In this document: positions 1-6,110 of the stretch, piece after piece
Position numbering within the stretch: position 1 is the first letter of the stretch
Layout of the letters: each line of letters begins with the position of its first letter
Origin: Methanomassiliicoccaceae archaeon
GTDB taxonomy: Archaea > Thermoplasmatota > Thermoplasmata > Methanomassiliicoccales > Methanomethylophilaceae
Length of the DNA: 6,268 bases
Direction: 5' to 3'
Assembly (NCBI GenBank): GCA_009776625.1
Contig: WRNL01000067.1
Span: 1,895 to 8,162, forward strand
Notes under the pieces: model-generated
The model's input: only the letters and a program-made list of their open reading frames with translations
Told to the model about the DNA's origin: nothing
Database searches by the model: none
Made by a program: the position numbers and the translations under genes

Positions 1-649
1 CCACCGCCTCGTCCTCGTCGGCCGCCTCTGGAACAGGCTCAGGCGTCTCGGCGGCCGTTTCTTCCTTGGCGGGGGCGACCGCCGGCTCGGCGGGAGGCTC
101 TGGCATAGGCTCGTCATGCGCCTCGTCCTCGGGTTCCGGCGGCGGCTCGTCCATCAGATCGGCGTCTGGCCACTCCTCGGCGGGGGCGGGCGCAGGGGCG
201 GGAGCCTTCTTCGCGACAGGGGCGGAGTCTATCTCCGGCGTGTCGTACCTCCTCTTGCCGCTCAGCCTGTCCATCAGGTCGAGGTGCTTCCCGGATACGC
301 CCAGGATTTCGTTGTAATAGTCCCTCTCCTCGGGGGTGAGGTGGTCGAGCACGTTCTGCCCGCCCCTCGCGCCGATTAGGGCGAGCGCCGCTATCTTCCC
401 CATCCTGATCTCGGCGACCTCCTTGGACAGCGACATGGCCTTCTTGCGCTTCAGGTTGACCCCCTCGCATATTATCGAGTCCGGGTCGGCGGAGAGATGC
501 CTCTCGTACTCCGCCCTGAGGCTCACGACCACGCCGGCCATCGCCGGGTAAAGGTCCTTCCTCACCGCCGACAGCGTGGGGGACTTCTTCTCCACCCTGT
601 ACACGGCGCCGAGGTCCTCGTATGACATGGGGTCGTTGCTCTTCGACAT
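1..649 (-). CDS. Archaeal GINS family DNA replication protein (Gins51/Gins15-like), C-terminus off window
   Basis: GINS proteins form a tetramer that joins MCM helicase and the GAN/RecJ-like Cdc45 homologue in the archaeal replicative helicase. The 216 visible residues begin with a helical GINS A-domain (about residues 9-130). It has the family pattern of an N-terminal EDLGAVYRVEKKSPTL segment, a DLYPAM stretch, a basic helix ending in EIRMGKIAALAL (80-91), and LTPEERDYYNEIL (104-116). From about residue 137 it becomes a long linker rich in Pro, Ala, Glu and Asp that is still running at the window edge, so the small B-domain expected at the C-terminus of Gins51 is not seen. The ATG at 649 is preceded by AGGGGTGG, a fair Shine-Dalgarno 4 bases away. 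The in-frame ATG at 628 lacks one. The gene is divergent from the DUF167-led operon. The family call rests on pattern recognition of the A-domain; the Gins51 rather than Gins23 assignment is inferred from the A-domain coming first. Confidence 0.72.
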   Translation of the reverse strand, partial: MSKSNDPMSYEDLGAVYRVEKKSPTLSAVRKDLYPAMAGVVVSLRAEYERHLSADPDSIICEGVNLKRKKAMSLSKEVAEIRMGKIAALALIGARGGQNVLDHLTPEERDYYNEILGVSGKHLDLMDRLSGKRRYDTPEIDSAPVAKKAPAPAPAPAEEWPDADLMDEPPPEPEDEAHDEPMPEPPAEPAVAPAKEETAAETPEPVPEAADEDEAV

Positions 650-771
650 CTGCCACCCCTATTTTCCTGTCGATATATGGTTTTATTCACGACCTCGGGA
701 AACGCCTCGTAGCCCTTGCCGAACCCTGGAACGAAAACAAAGATAACAGCAGACGGGGATACCTGTGGAGA
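650..771. promoter_or_regulatory. Divergent intergenic region with candidate archaeal promoters
   Basis: These 122 bases separate the GINS gene (minus) from the DUF167-led operon (plus) and are the only sizeable non-coding gap in the left part. An AT-rich patch at 661-688 stands out from the GC-rich surroundings. It contains GATATATGG (672-680) and TTTTATTC (681-688). Read on the minus strand, GAATAAAA lies about 25 bases before a start site that would leave a short leader carrying the GINS ribosome binding site. Read on the plus strand, ATATATGG would give a leader of roughly 70 bases before the ATG at 772. A second A-rich stretch at 733-748 is nearer that ATG but is a poor TATA match. TATA assignment by eye is uncertain. 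Confidence 0.4.
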
Positions 772-1071
772 ATGTCGGTCGATGATGCGGTCAGGGTCAG
801 GGGCCATGGGGTCGAGGTGGACGTGCTGGTGTCGCCCAGGTCGAGCAGGTCTGGCGTAGAGGGCGTCGACGGATGGAGGAAGAGGCTGCTGGTCAAGGTG
901 AGGGCCCCGCCCCTCGACGGGAGGGCGAACAAGGAGGTCGAGGAGGTCCTCGCCGGGGTCACCGGGGTGTCCTCTGCCGTGATATCCGGGCACACGAGCA
1001 GGCAGAAGACCGTGTTCATAGAGGGCGACCCCGCGTCGATACTGTCCAAACTGAGGGAGAGCATTGAATGA
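772..1071 (+). CDS. DUF167 (UPF0235/YggU-like) family protein, 99 aa
   Basis: This is a small protein of the DUF167 family, widespread in bacteria and archaea, with no firmly established biochemical role. The family signature is clear in the second half: a basic LVKVRAPPLDGRANKEVEE stretch, then SAVISGHTSRQKTVFIEG, where the GxTSRxK turn and the APPxDGxAN motif are the conserved landmarks. The N-terminal VEVDVLVSPRSSRSGVEGVD matches the family's opening strand and PxSSR loop. Length is typical (about 95-110 residues). The start at 772 is the only ATG in frame near the domain. Upstream GGAG (767-770) sits unusually close, and GGGGAT (755-760) is a little far, so the ribosome binding site is not well resolved. 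It is the first gene of the plus-strand operon, and its last codons overlap the next gene by 8 bases. Confidence 0.85.
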   Translation: MSVDDAVRVRGHGVEVDVLVSPRSSRSGVEGVDGWRKRLLVKVRAPPLDGRANKEVEEVLAGVTGVSSAVISGHTSRQKTVFIEGDPASILSKLRESIE

Positions 1072-2092
1072 CGAGGAGAGGCTGGCGGAGATAAAAGAGG
1101 TCATAGAGGACCTCAAAGAGCTGTCCGAGGGCCGCATGATCCTGGTGGAGGGCACCAAGGACAAAATGGCGCTGAGGTCGATCGGCATAACGGGCGAGGT
1201 GTTCATGATCCAGTCCGAGGGCGGCCCCATGAAGGCCGCCGAGCACGCGGCCGCCAGCGGCAAAGGGGCGGTCATACTCACGGACTGGGACCGCAAAGGC
1301 GGCGCCATCGCCCGCGAGACTGGGCTCCAGCTGGCCTCGCTGGGGGTTTGGCACGACCTCGGCATACGGGCGAGGCTGTCCGCCCTGTGCAAGAAGTACA
1401 TAAAGGACATGGAATCGCTGGGGTCGCTGCTCGAGAGGCTGTCGGCCAACGCAAGCGGTATTAAAGGCGTACACGATACCGTCCTGGAGAGTGCGTTTCT
1501 GAAAGGGGCGTTCCTAGTGGTCGAGGGCATAGACGGGGCAGGCAAGTCCACGCTCTGCAGGGCCGTCGAGAGGAGGCTCCTGGAGGAGGGGCGCGATGCA
1601 GTGGTCACCCAGGAGCCGACCCACGACGAGATAGGGAGCCTCATCAGGGAGAAGAGGGTGGAGGGCATATCCCAGAAGGCGGAGGCCCTCCTCTTCGTCG
1701 CCGACCGCGCAGTCCACACCGAGAGGATGATGAGGTGGAAGGCGGAGGGCCGCGTCGTGATATGCGACAGGTACTTCGCGTCCACCGTGGCGTACCAGTC
1801 GTCGGGGCTGGGAGGGGAGGCCCTGGACAGGGAGTGGCTGATAGCCCTCAACGCACCGGTGATAACCGAGCCGGACCTCACTGTGCTCCTGGACATCGAC
1901 CCGGAGAAGGGGCTGGGCAGGATCGGCGGCAGGGGGGAGCTCAGCAAGTTCGAGGAGGCCCGGTTCCTTGGGAACGTGAGGAGGGAGTACCTGAGGCTGG
2001 CTGACGAGCATGGCTTCATGGTGGTGGACGCCGAGGGCGACCAGGAAGAGATAGCGGAAATGGTAATAGCGGAGTTGAAGGAGAGATCGTGA
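1064..2092 (+). CDS. tmk: Toprim domain-thymidylate kinase (dTMP kinase) fusion protein, 342 aa
   Basis: The C-terminal half (about 149-342) is a dTMP kinase, phosphorylating dTMP to dTDP for dTTP synthesis in the cytoplasm. It has a P-loop GIDGAGKST (155-163), a TQEPT motif (182-186) where most family members have REP, the DRY motif (235-237), AYQSSGLG (243-250) and a lid with Arg286 and Arg290. The N-terminal part (about 1-128) resembles small archaeal Toprim proteins: the acidic residue in LVEG (Glu29) and a TDWDRKG motif (73-79; Asp74, Asp76) are placed as in primase/RNase M5-type Toprim domains. The linker at 128-148 has no in-frame Met, Val (GTG) or Leu (TTG) start that would give a separate kinase, so I read one polypeptide. 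Translation begins at TTG 1064, behind GAGGGAGA (1053-1060), overlapping the DUF167 stop by 8 bases; no ATG fits. The kinase half is certain. The Toprim half is good but its reaction is unknown. Confidence 0.88.
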   Translation: MNDEERLAEIKEVIEDLKELSEGRMILVEGTKDKMALRSIGITGEVFMIQSEGGPMKAAEHAAASGKGAVILTDWDRKGGAIARETGLQLASLGVWHDLGIRARLSALCKKYIKDMESLGSLLERLSANASGIKGVHDTVLESAFLKGAFLVVEGIDGAGKSTLCRAVERRLLEEGRDAVVTQEPTHDEIGSLIREKRVEGISQKAEALLFVADRAVHTERMMRWKAEGRVVICDRYFASTVAYQSSGLGGEALDREWLIALNAPVITEPDLTVLLDIDPEKGLGRIGGRGELSKFEEARFLGNVRREYLRLADEHGFMVVDAEGDQEEIAEMVIAELKERS

Positions 2093-3282
2093 TGCACCCG
2101 TCGGAAGAGATATTCTGTGAGAAGAGCAGCAGGCTGAGAGGGAAGACCATAGTCCTCGGGATAACCGGGAGCATAGCGGCGACGGGGTGCTTCTCCGTCA
2201 TACGGGAGCTGGTGAGGCACGGGGCGAAGGTTATCCCCGTGATGACCCAGGCCGGGGCGAGGCTCGCCGCGCCGGAGGCGGTGGAGTTCGCCGCAGGGGT
2301 GAGGCCGATAACAGAGCTCACCGGGCAGACGGAGCACGTCACCCATCTCGGGGACCCCTCCGCCGCCGACCTTTTCATCGTCTACCCGGCCACGGCCAAC
2401 ACCATATCCAAGATGGCGCACGGCATAGACGACACCCCCGTGACGTCCATGGCCGTGATCGCGCTGGGCGGCAAGATACCTGTGGCGGTCGCGCCGGCCA
2501 TGCACGAGCAGATGTTAGACAACCCAGCGGTGGCGAACAGCCTTAAGACGCTCGCGGACTGGGGGGTCCACGTCATAGGGCCGCACAGGGACGGGGCCAG
2601 GGCCCGGGCCGCCTCCAAGGACGAGATAGCGTCATGGGCGGTGAAGCTCCTGTCGAGGAACGACCTGGCCGGCCGCCGCATCCTGGTCATAGGGGGGAGG
2701 AGCGAGGAGCCCATCGACTCCATGAGGATGATAACCAACAGGTCCACGGGCCAGATGGCCCTCGCGCTCGCCAAGCGCGCCTTCGAGAGGGGGGCCGACG
2801 TGGAGCTGTGGATGGGCGGGTGCAACGTGACGCTGCCCGGGTTCCTGAAGACAAGGAGGTTCTCGGCGGTGTCCGACCTCGTGGGGATGGTCGACGGGAT
2901 AGACCACGACATCGTGATAATGCCGGCCGCCCTCGCAGACTTCACGCCCGCGGAGAAGAGCGAGGGGAAGATACCGAGCGACAAGCCCTTCGACCTGAAC
3001 CTGAGGCCAGTCCCGAAGGTCCTCCCCATGGTCAGGGAGAGGTGCAGGAACGTCATAGGCTTCAAGGCGGAGGCGGGGCTCACCCTCGCGGATCTGGAGA
3101 AGAAGGCGAGGGACAGGATGGAGGAGTACGACCTCAGGGCGGTGGTCGCCAACGATGTCGACGACGCCGGGAGGTCCACGTCCTCCGTCATACTGGTCAC
3201 GAAAGGGCAGTCGAAGAACATCACCGGCACGAAGATCGAGGTGTCCGACGAGATACTGAACCACTGTGCGGAAATGATATGA
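2092..3282 (+). CDS. coaBC: Bifunctional phosphopantothenoylcysteine decarboxylase / phosphopantothenate-cysteine ligase, 396 aa
   Basis: This enzyme joins cysteine to 4'-phosphopantothenate (CoaB) and decarboxylates the product with FMN to 4'-phosphopantetheine (CoaC). The CoaC half (about 16-188) has GITGSIAA (23-30), His85 in THLGD at the place of the catalytic His, the flavin-site stretch YPATANTISKMAHGI (98-112), and PAMHEQML (135-142). The last corresponds to the bacterial PxMNxxMW motif, with His where Asn is usual. The long bacterial ACGxxGxGRM clamp is replaced by a short segment. The CoaB half (about 193-396) shows LVIGGRSEEPID, TNRSTGQMALALAKRAF (215-231), EGKIPSD (291-297), GFKAEAG (323-329) and VANDVDDAGR. 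Length is normal. ATG 2092 overlaps the previous TGA by one base and has AAGGAG 8 bases upstream; a GTG one codon earlier (2089) is also possible. Its stop overlaps the pantoate kinase start as ATGA, so both CoA genes are likely translated together. Confidence 0.93.
   Translation: MHPSEEIFCEKSSRLRGKTIVLGITGSIAATGCFSVIRELVRHGAKVIPVMTQAGARLAAPEAVEFAAGVRPITELTGQTEHVTHLGDPSAADLFIVYPATANTISKMAHGIDDTPVTSMAVIALGGKIPVAVAPAMHEQMLDNPAVANSLKTLADWGVHVIGPHRDGARARAASKDEIASWAVKLLSRNDLAGRRILVIGGRSEEPIDSMRMITNRSTGQMALALAKRAFERGADVELWMGGCNVTLPGFLKTRRFSAVSDLVGMVDGIDHDIVIMPAALADFTPAEKSEGKIPSDKPFDLNLRPVPKVLPMVRERCRNVIGFKAEAGLTLADLEKKARDRMEEYDLRAVVANDVDDAGRSTSSVILVTKGQSKNITGTKIEVSDEILNHCAEMI
2233..2292 (+). repeat. 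Direct repeat, copy 1 (inside coaBC, codons 48-67)
   Basis: This 60-base stretch of coaBC encodes IPVMTQAGARLAAPEAVEFA, following the first strand-helix of the flavoprotein domain. It recurs in the same orientation at 6209-6268 with two differences (positions 2268 and 2287). Similarity stops abruptly on the left of the match. Confidence 0.9.
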
Positions 3283-4139
3283 CCTCGGCGTTCTGCCCAT
3301 CCCACGTGACGTGCTTCTTCAAGCCGTACGTGTCTGGGGGAGTCCTCGAGAGGGGCTCCGCCGGAGCCGGCATAAGGCTGGGCGCGGGCACGACCGTCCA
3401 CGTCTGCGAGGTCAGCGGCAGGACGAGGGTCTCCATCAACGGGGAGGAGGACGAGGCGAGGGTCACCAGGCACGTCCTGGAGAGCATGGCGCCGGGCCGC
3501 GGCTTCGAGGTGGACGCTGAGTGCGCGCTCCCCCTCGGCCAGGGGTTCGGGACGAGCGCGTCCGGGGCGGTCGCCGCGGCCCTTTGCGCATCCGAGATCG
3601 TCGGCAAGGGCAGGGAAGAGGCTTTCGAGGCGGCGCATGCCGCGGAGGTCGTCTGCGGGGGAGGGCTCGGGGACGTCGCCGGGCTCATGCACGAGTGGCA
3701 CGCCCCCCTGAGGATATTTGCGGGGATGCCTCCGACAGGGCGCGTCGTCAACGGAGGCATCTCGTTCGAGAGGGTCACCCTGGCAGTCCTCGGGGGGAGG
3801 GTCAGCACCGCCGGCGTCCTCGGCGACGAGGCCAGGATGGGGAGGATATGCGCCGCCGGCGCCACAGCGATGAACATGTTCGCCGAACACAGGACGAAGG
3901 ACAGGCTGTTCGAGGCTTCCGGCAGGTTCTCGTCCGAGGCGGGCCTGAGGGGGCCGGAGGTGGCCGCCGCGATGCATGCCCTCGACGGTGCCGGGATCAG
4001 GTCGCTGATGTGCATGCTCGGGAACAGCATCCTCGCCGAGGCCGGCGAGGACGAGGTCAGGGGCGTACTCGGGGACGGGTGCCTGTTGGCGTCCACGTCA
4101 TCTACCGCCGAGCCGGCCCGCGTCACTCGAAAAGCGTGA
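3279..4139 (+). CDS. pok: Pantoate kinase (archaeal CoA biosynthesis, GHMP kinase family), 286 aa
   Basis: Pantoate kinase phosphorylates pantoate to 4-phosphopantoate, the archaeal alternative to pantothenate kinase. Phosphopantothenate synthetase, the expected next enzyme, is not in the window, whereas CoaBC, which acts after it, lies directly upstream. The N-terminus AFCPSHVTCFF (4-14) and ERGSAGAGIRL (24-34) are typical of the family, although most members read PGHITG there. The GHMP ATP-binding loop is PLGQGFGTSASGA (85-97), followed by GGGLGDVAGLMHEW (127-140), with Asp132 in the conserved position. The C-terminus LLASTSSTAEPARV contains the family's final loop. ATG 3279 overlaps the coaBC stop as ATGA; only a weak GCGGAA precedes it, which suits translational reinitiation. 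The reading frame stays open far upstream, but that part is a shadow of coaBC. The 3' end overlaps the convergent DUF357 gene by 17 bases. Confidence 0.9.
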   Translation: MTSAFCPSHVTCFFKPYVSGGVLERGSAGAGIRLGAGTTVHVCEVSGRTRVSINGEEDEARVTRHVLESMAPGRGFEVDAECALPLGQGFGTSASGAVAAALCASEIVGKGREEAFEAAHAAEVVCGGGLGDVAGLMHEWHAPLRIFAGMPPTGRVVNGGISFERVTLAVLGGRVSTAGVLGDEARMGRICAAGATAMNMFAEHRTKDRLFEASGRFSSEAGLRGPEVAAAMHALDGAGIRSLMCMLGNSILAEAGEDEVRGVLGDGCLLASTSSTAEPARVTRKA

Positions 4140-4416
4140 AGAGGGCGTCGTCCCCGCCGACGTCGAACAGCCCCATCCTGGCCCCGCAGTCCAGCCAGCC
4201 GTGCGCGTAGTTCACGGCGGCGAACGCCGTGACGAGGTCTCCCGACTCCCTGAAATGCTTAGCGTCCTCGTAATAGGAGGTCGCCATCTGGAGGAAGTCG
4301 TCGGCGAGCCTCTTGCCGAACGACCTGTCGGGGGCGGCTATCCTGAGCCTATCCAAGGCCTTCTTTGTGATGCCTAAGTATTTGTCGATTTTTTCTTCTG
4401 AGATGGTATCCTTCAT
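4123..4416 (-). CDS. DUF357 domain protein, 97 aa
   Basis: This is a small, mostly helical archaeal protein of the DUF357 family, whose function is not established. The hallmark is the C-terminal pair of helices: SYYEDAKHFRESGDLVTAFA followed by AVNYAHGWLDCGARMGLFDV. The YxDAxxFxxxGDxxxAF and YAHGWLDxGxRxG patterns are highly characteristic. A basic helix with TKKALDRLRIAAP precedes them. I chose the ATG at 4416 because GAGGGG (4426-4431) lies 9 bases upstream of it. A TTG at 4437 in the same frame would add seven residues but places that ribosome binding site inside the gene. The gene lies 17 bases after the stop of the AT-rich DUF262 gene on the same strand, and its tail overlaps the pantoate kinase tail. 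Base composition matches the GC-rich host genes, not the DUF262 gene, so it is probably an original resident. Confidence 0.85.
   Translation of the reverse strand: MKDTISEEKIDKYLGITKKALDRLRIAAPDRSFGKRLADDFLQMATSYYEDAKHFRESGDLVTAFAAVNYAHGWLDCGARMGLFDVGGDDALFTLFE
4389..4394 (+). terminator. T-run, candidate archaeal terminator for the plus-strand operon
   Basis: A run of six T, followed by CTTCT, is the first strong U-tract the plus-strand operon would meet after the pantoate kinase stop at 4139. Archaeal RNA polymerase can terminate at such runs without a hairpin. A second T6 at 4478-4483 lies just beyond. Both sit inside minus-strand genes, where they encode Lys/Glu-rich stretches, so they may be incidental. 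Confidence 0.25.
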
Positions 4417-4433
4417 GGTACACTGCCCCTCAA

Positions 4434-6077
4434 TCAATCAACGGCGTCTATTTGAAAAAACTTGGACAATCGACTTATTTTTTCTTCTTGCATTTGTTCT
4501 AATTCTCGGGGAGTCCATTCTTTGAACCTTAACAAATCTATTGCGTCCTGAACTGTTGATTTTTTATACTCAACTTTCTTTCTATCGAAAAACTCATTTT
4601 TTGCGGCAATGTTGAGTGCCTTGGACAATGGTATGAGGTTACCAATCTTGTTAAGGTCTTCATTGAACGTTGTTTCCGACCAGCCCTCATAATCGTGCCA
4701 TTTTTTTGGTAATATGTGTTCTATGTCGTATTTCCCGTCAATAAATTCGCTGAAATCTGTTTTATTTTGTTCGGGGTTTAAGTATGCGGATAGCAACACA
4801 ATTCCACGCAGGTAACGCCCAAGCCGATTCTCCTTCAAATGGCAAATGAAATCATCATAGTCCCTTTTCGTGAGATTGGATAAATATTCGGACAAATAGT
4901 CGTCCTCCGTTTCAATTTTGGCGCATACTCGAAAAACCGTATCCTTAACGGTGTTTACTGTATTATGTACAACGCCTTTGATGAAAAAATACCTGATGGT
5001 TGTTTCTAAGAGTCTAATAAACTCTTCTTTCCTCTCATTGGGAAGTGAAAACTCATCTGTTTCTGAGTCTATGGCCCCGTGTTTGTGCAAAAAAACATAT
5101 AGCGGGAATTTCCAGTAGTAGTTGGGGTATGTATGCATAATTTTCCGAAAGCTGTTGATCTCATCACTTCCATCCCATTCGGTTTCTATTTTGTTAATTT
5201 TTTTCAGGCTGTTGACCACTTTATCGTAATCATCAAAACGATTGTTTGAGTTTGAGAGAAAAAATGACCTCATGCCTACTTCTTTGCTGTAATCCCCCTC
5301 TTCAGCACGAAAAATATGCATAAGTACGCGGAAAAGCCAATCGTGATCTCGCATCGCATTCCATTCATTGATAAATTCGTTTTGCCTGTGCTTTTCTCTA
5401 CTATGATTGTATAACCTTGCTTTGAAAATGTCTGCGTCCGACAGTGAAATCCCGCGGTTGTTGATTGTTTCGAATATAGTCAACGCGTCGTCTTCCGAGT
5501 CACAGTTGATAGGGAGCAACACAACCTTATCAAGCAATGTGAGAATCAAATCATTCATGGTGTCTGCACTTTGATTGTTTATTTTCTGCCACTCATCGAT
5601 TTTTTCTTCAAAGAGAATGTAGTTTTCGCGTAGTTTACAATCGGGACAGTCCTTGGCATCGTGCAGAATTATGTGTAGTAGATTCTCCTTGTCCCCACTC
5701 GTAACATGCGAGGTGACACGTAGCTCATCAGTTACTATGGATGTCAAGGGGTCTTTTATTCGCAAACATTCCTCTAATGCCTTAACTGTCGAAGCACGGG
5801 AAAACATTGCTTTAATCAGCAAAATAAGCGTCGTTAGTCTTTGTTGCCCATCAATAACTTCCCAGGCATCTGAACCGGAAACGGGGTTGATAACGATATT
5901 ACCTAAGAAATATTCGTCGTCCATTGTTTCCTTTGTGTCAAAAAAATTAAGGATGTCGTCCCATAGCTCCTCGCAGGTTTCTTTTTCCCAAGAGTACGGG
6001 CGTTGAAAATCCGGGATGATGTACCTTTTTGTGAATACAACCCGTATTCTTTCTGGGTTTGCAGTAATAGCTTTCAT
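4434..6077 (-). CDS. DUF262-DUF1524 protein, GmrSD/SspE/BrxU-like modification-dependent nuclease, 547 aa
   Basis: Proteins with this architecture are type IV-like restriction enzymes. An N-terminal DUF262 domain (ParB-like fold, nucleotide-dependent) senses modified DNA and a C-terminal HNH-type DUF1524 domain cuts it. DUF262 (about 10-225) shows QRPYSWEKE (25-33), EYFLGNIVI (55-63), the nucleotide-site motif IDGQQRLTT (75-83) and the closing ETINNRGISLSDADIFKARL (203-222). DUF1524 (about 440-515) shows YDIEHILPKKW (450-460; His454, Pro457), NKIGNLIPL (476-484), Asn489 and the FDRKKVEY end (497-504). A CPDC pair (144-147) lies in the DUF262 insert. All key motifs are intact and the frame is unbroken, so it looks functional. 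The substrate modification cannot be read from sequence. A strong ribosome binding site (AAAGGAGGG, 6085-6093) fixes the start. The gene is markedly AT-rich beside its neighbours, pointing to recent transfer. Confidence 0.9.
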   Translation of the reverse strand: MKAITANPERIRVVFTKRYIIPDFQRPYSWEKETCEELWDDILNFFDTKETMDDEYFLGNIVINPVSGSDAWEVIDGQQRLTTLILLIKAMFSRASTVKALEECLRIKDPLTSIVTDELRVTSHVTSGDKENLLHIILHDAKDCPDCKLRENYILFEEKIDEWQKINNQSADTMNDLILTLLDKVVLLPINCDSEDDALTIFETINNRGISLSDADIFKARLYNHSREKHRQNEFINEWNAMRDHDWLFRVLMHIFRAEEGDYSKEVGMRSFFLSNSNNRFDDYDKVVNSLKKINKIETEWDGSDEINSFRKIMHTYPNYYWKFPLYVFLHKHGAIDSETDEFSLPNERKEEFIRLLETTIRYFFIKGVVHNTVNTVKDTVFRVCAKIETEDDYLSEYLSNLTKRDYDDFICHLKENRLGRYLRGIVLLSAYLNPEQNKTDFSEFIDGKYDIEHILPKKWHDYEGWSETTFNEDLNKIGNLIPLSKALNIAAKNEFFDRKKVEYKKSTVQDAIDLLRFKEWTPRELEQMQEEKISRLSKFFQIDAVD

Positions 6078-6084
6078 TCTTCGA

Positions 6085-6093
6085 CCCTCCTTT
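6085..6093 (-). promoter_or_regulatory. Strong Shine-Dalgarno site of the DUF262 gene
   Basis: On the minus strand this reads AAAGGAGGG, with the GGAGG core ending 8 bases before the ATG at 6077. It is the best ribosome binding site in the window and settles that start. Confidence 0.8.
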
Positions 6094-6110
6094 CTTTATG
6101 TCCCCTGCCC

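Noticed and set aside
622..771. Upstream extension of the DUF167 frame to an ATG at 622
   Set aside because: It would overlap the GINS 5' end and cover the AT-rich promoter patch, and the extra 50 residues do not belong to the DUF167 family.
562..2505. Very long open frame on the minus strand (647 codons)
   Set aside because: It lies opposite the DUF167, Toprim-dTMP kinase and coaBC genes, shows no recognisable domain, and its Ser/Leu/Pro/Arg-rich composition is typical of the antisense of GC-rich genes.
2634..3278. Upstream extension of the pantoate kinase reading frame
   Set aside because: The frame stays open inside coaBC, but the Arg/Gly-rich translation has no family match. The recognisable kinase begins at the ATG at 3279, which overlaps the coaBC stop.
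2382..3977. Long minus-strand open frame opposite coaBC and pantoate kinase
   Set aside because: It is antisense to two firmly identified genes and has no domain motif; GC-rich sequence gives few stop codons by chance.
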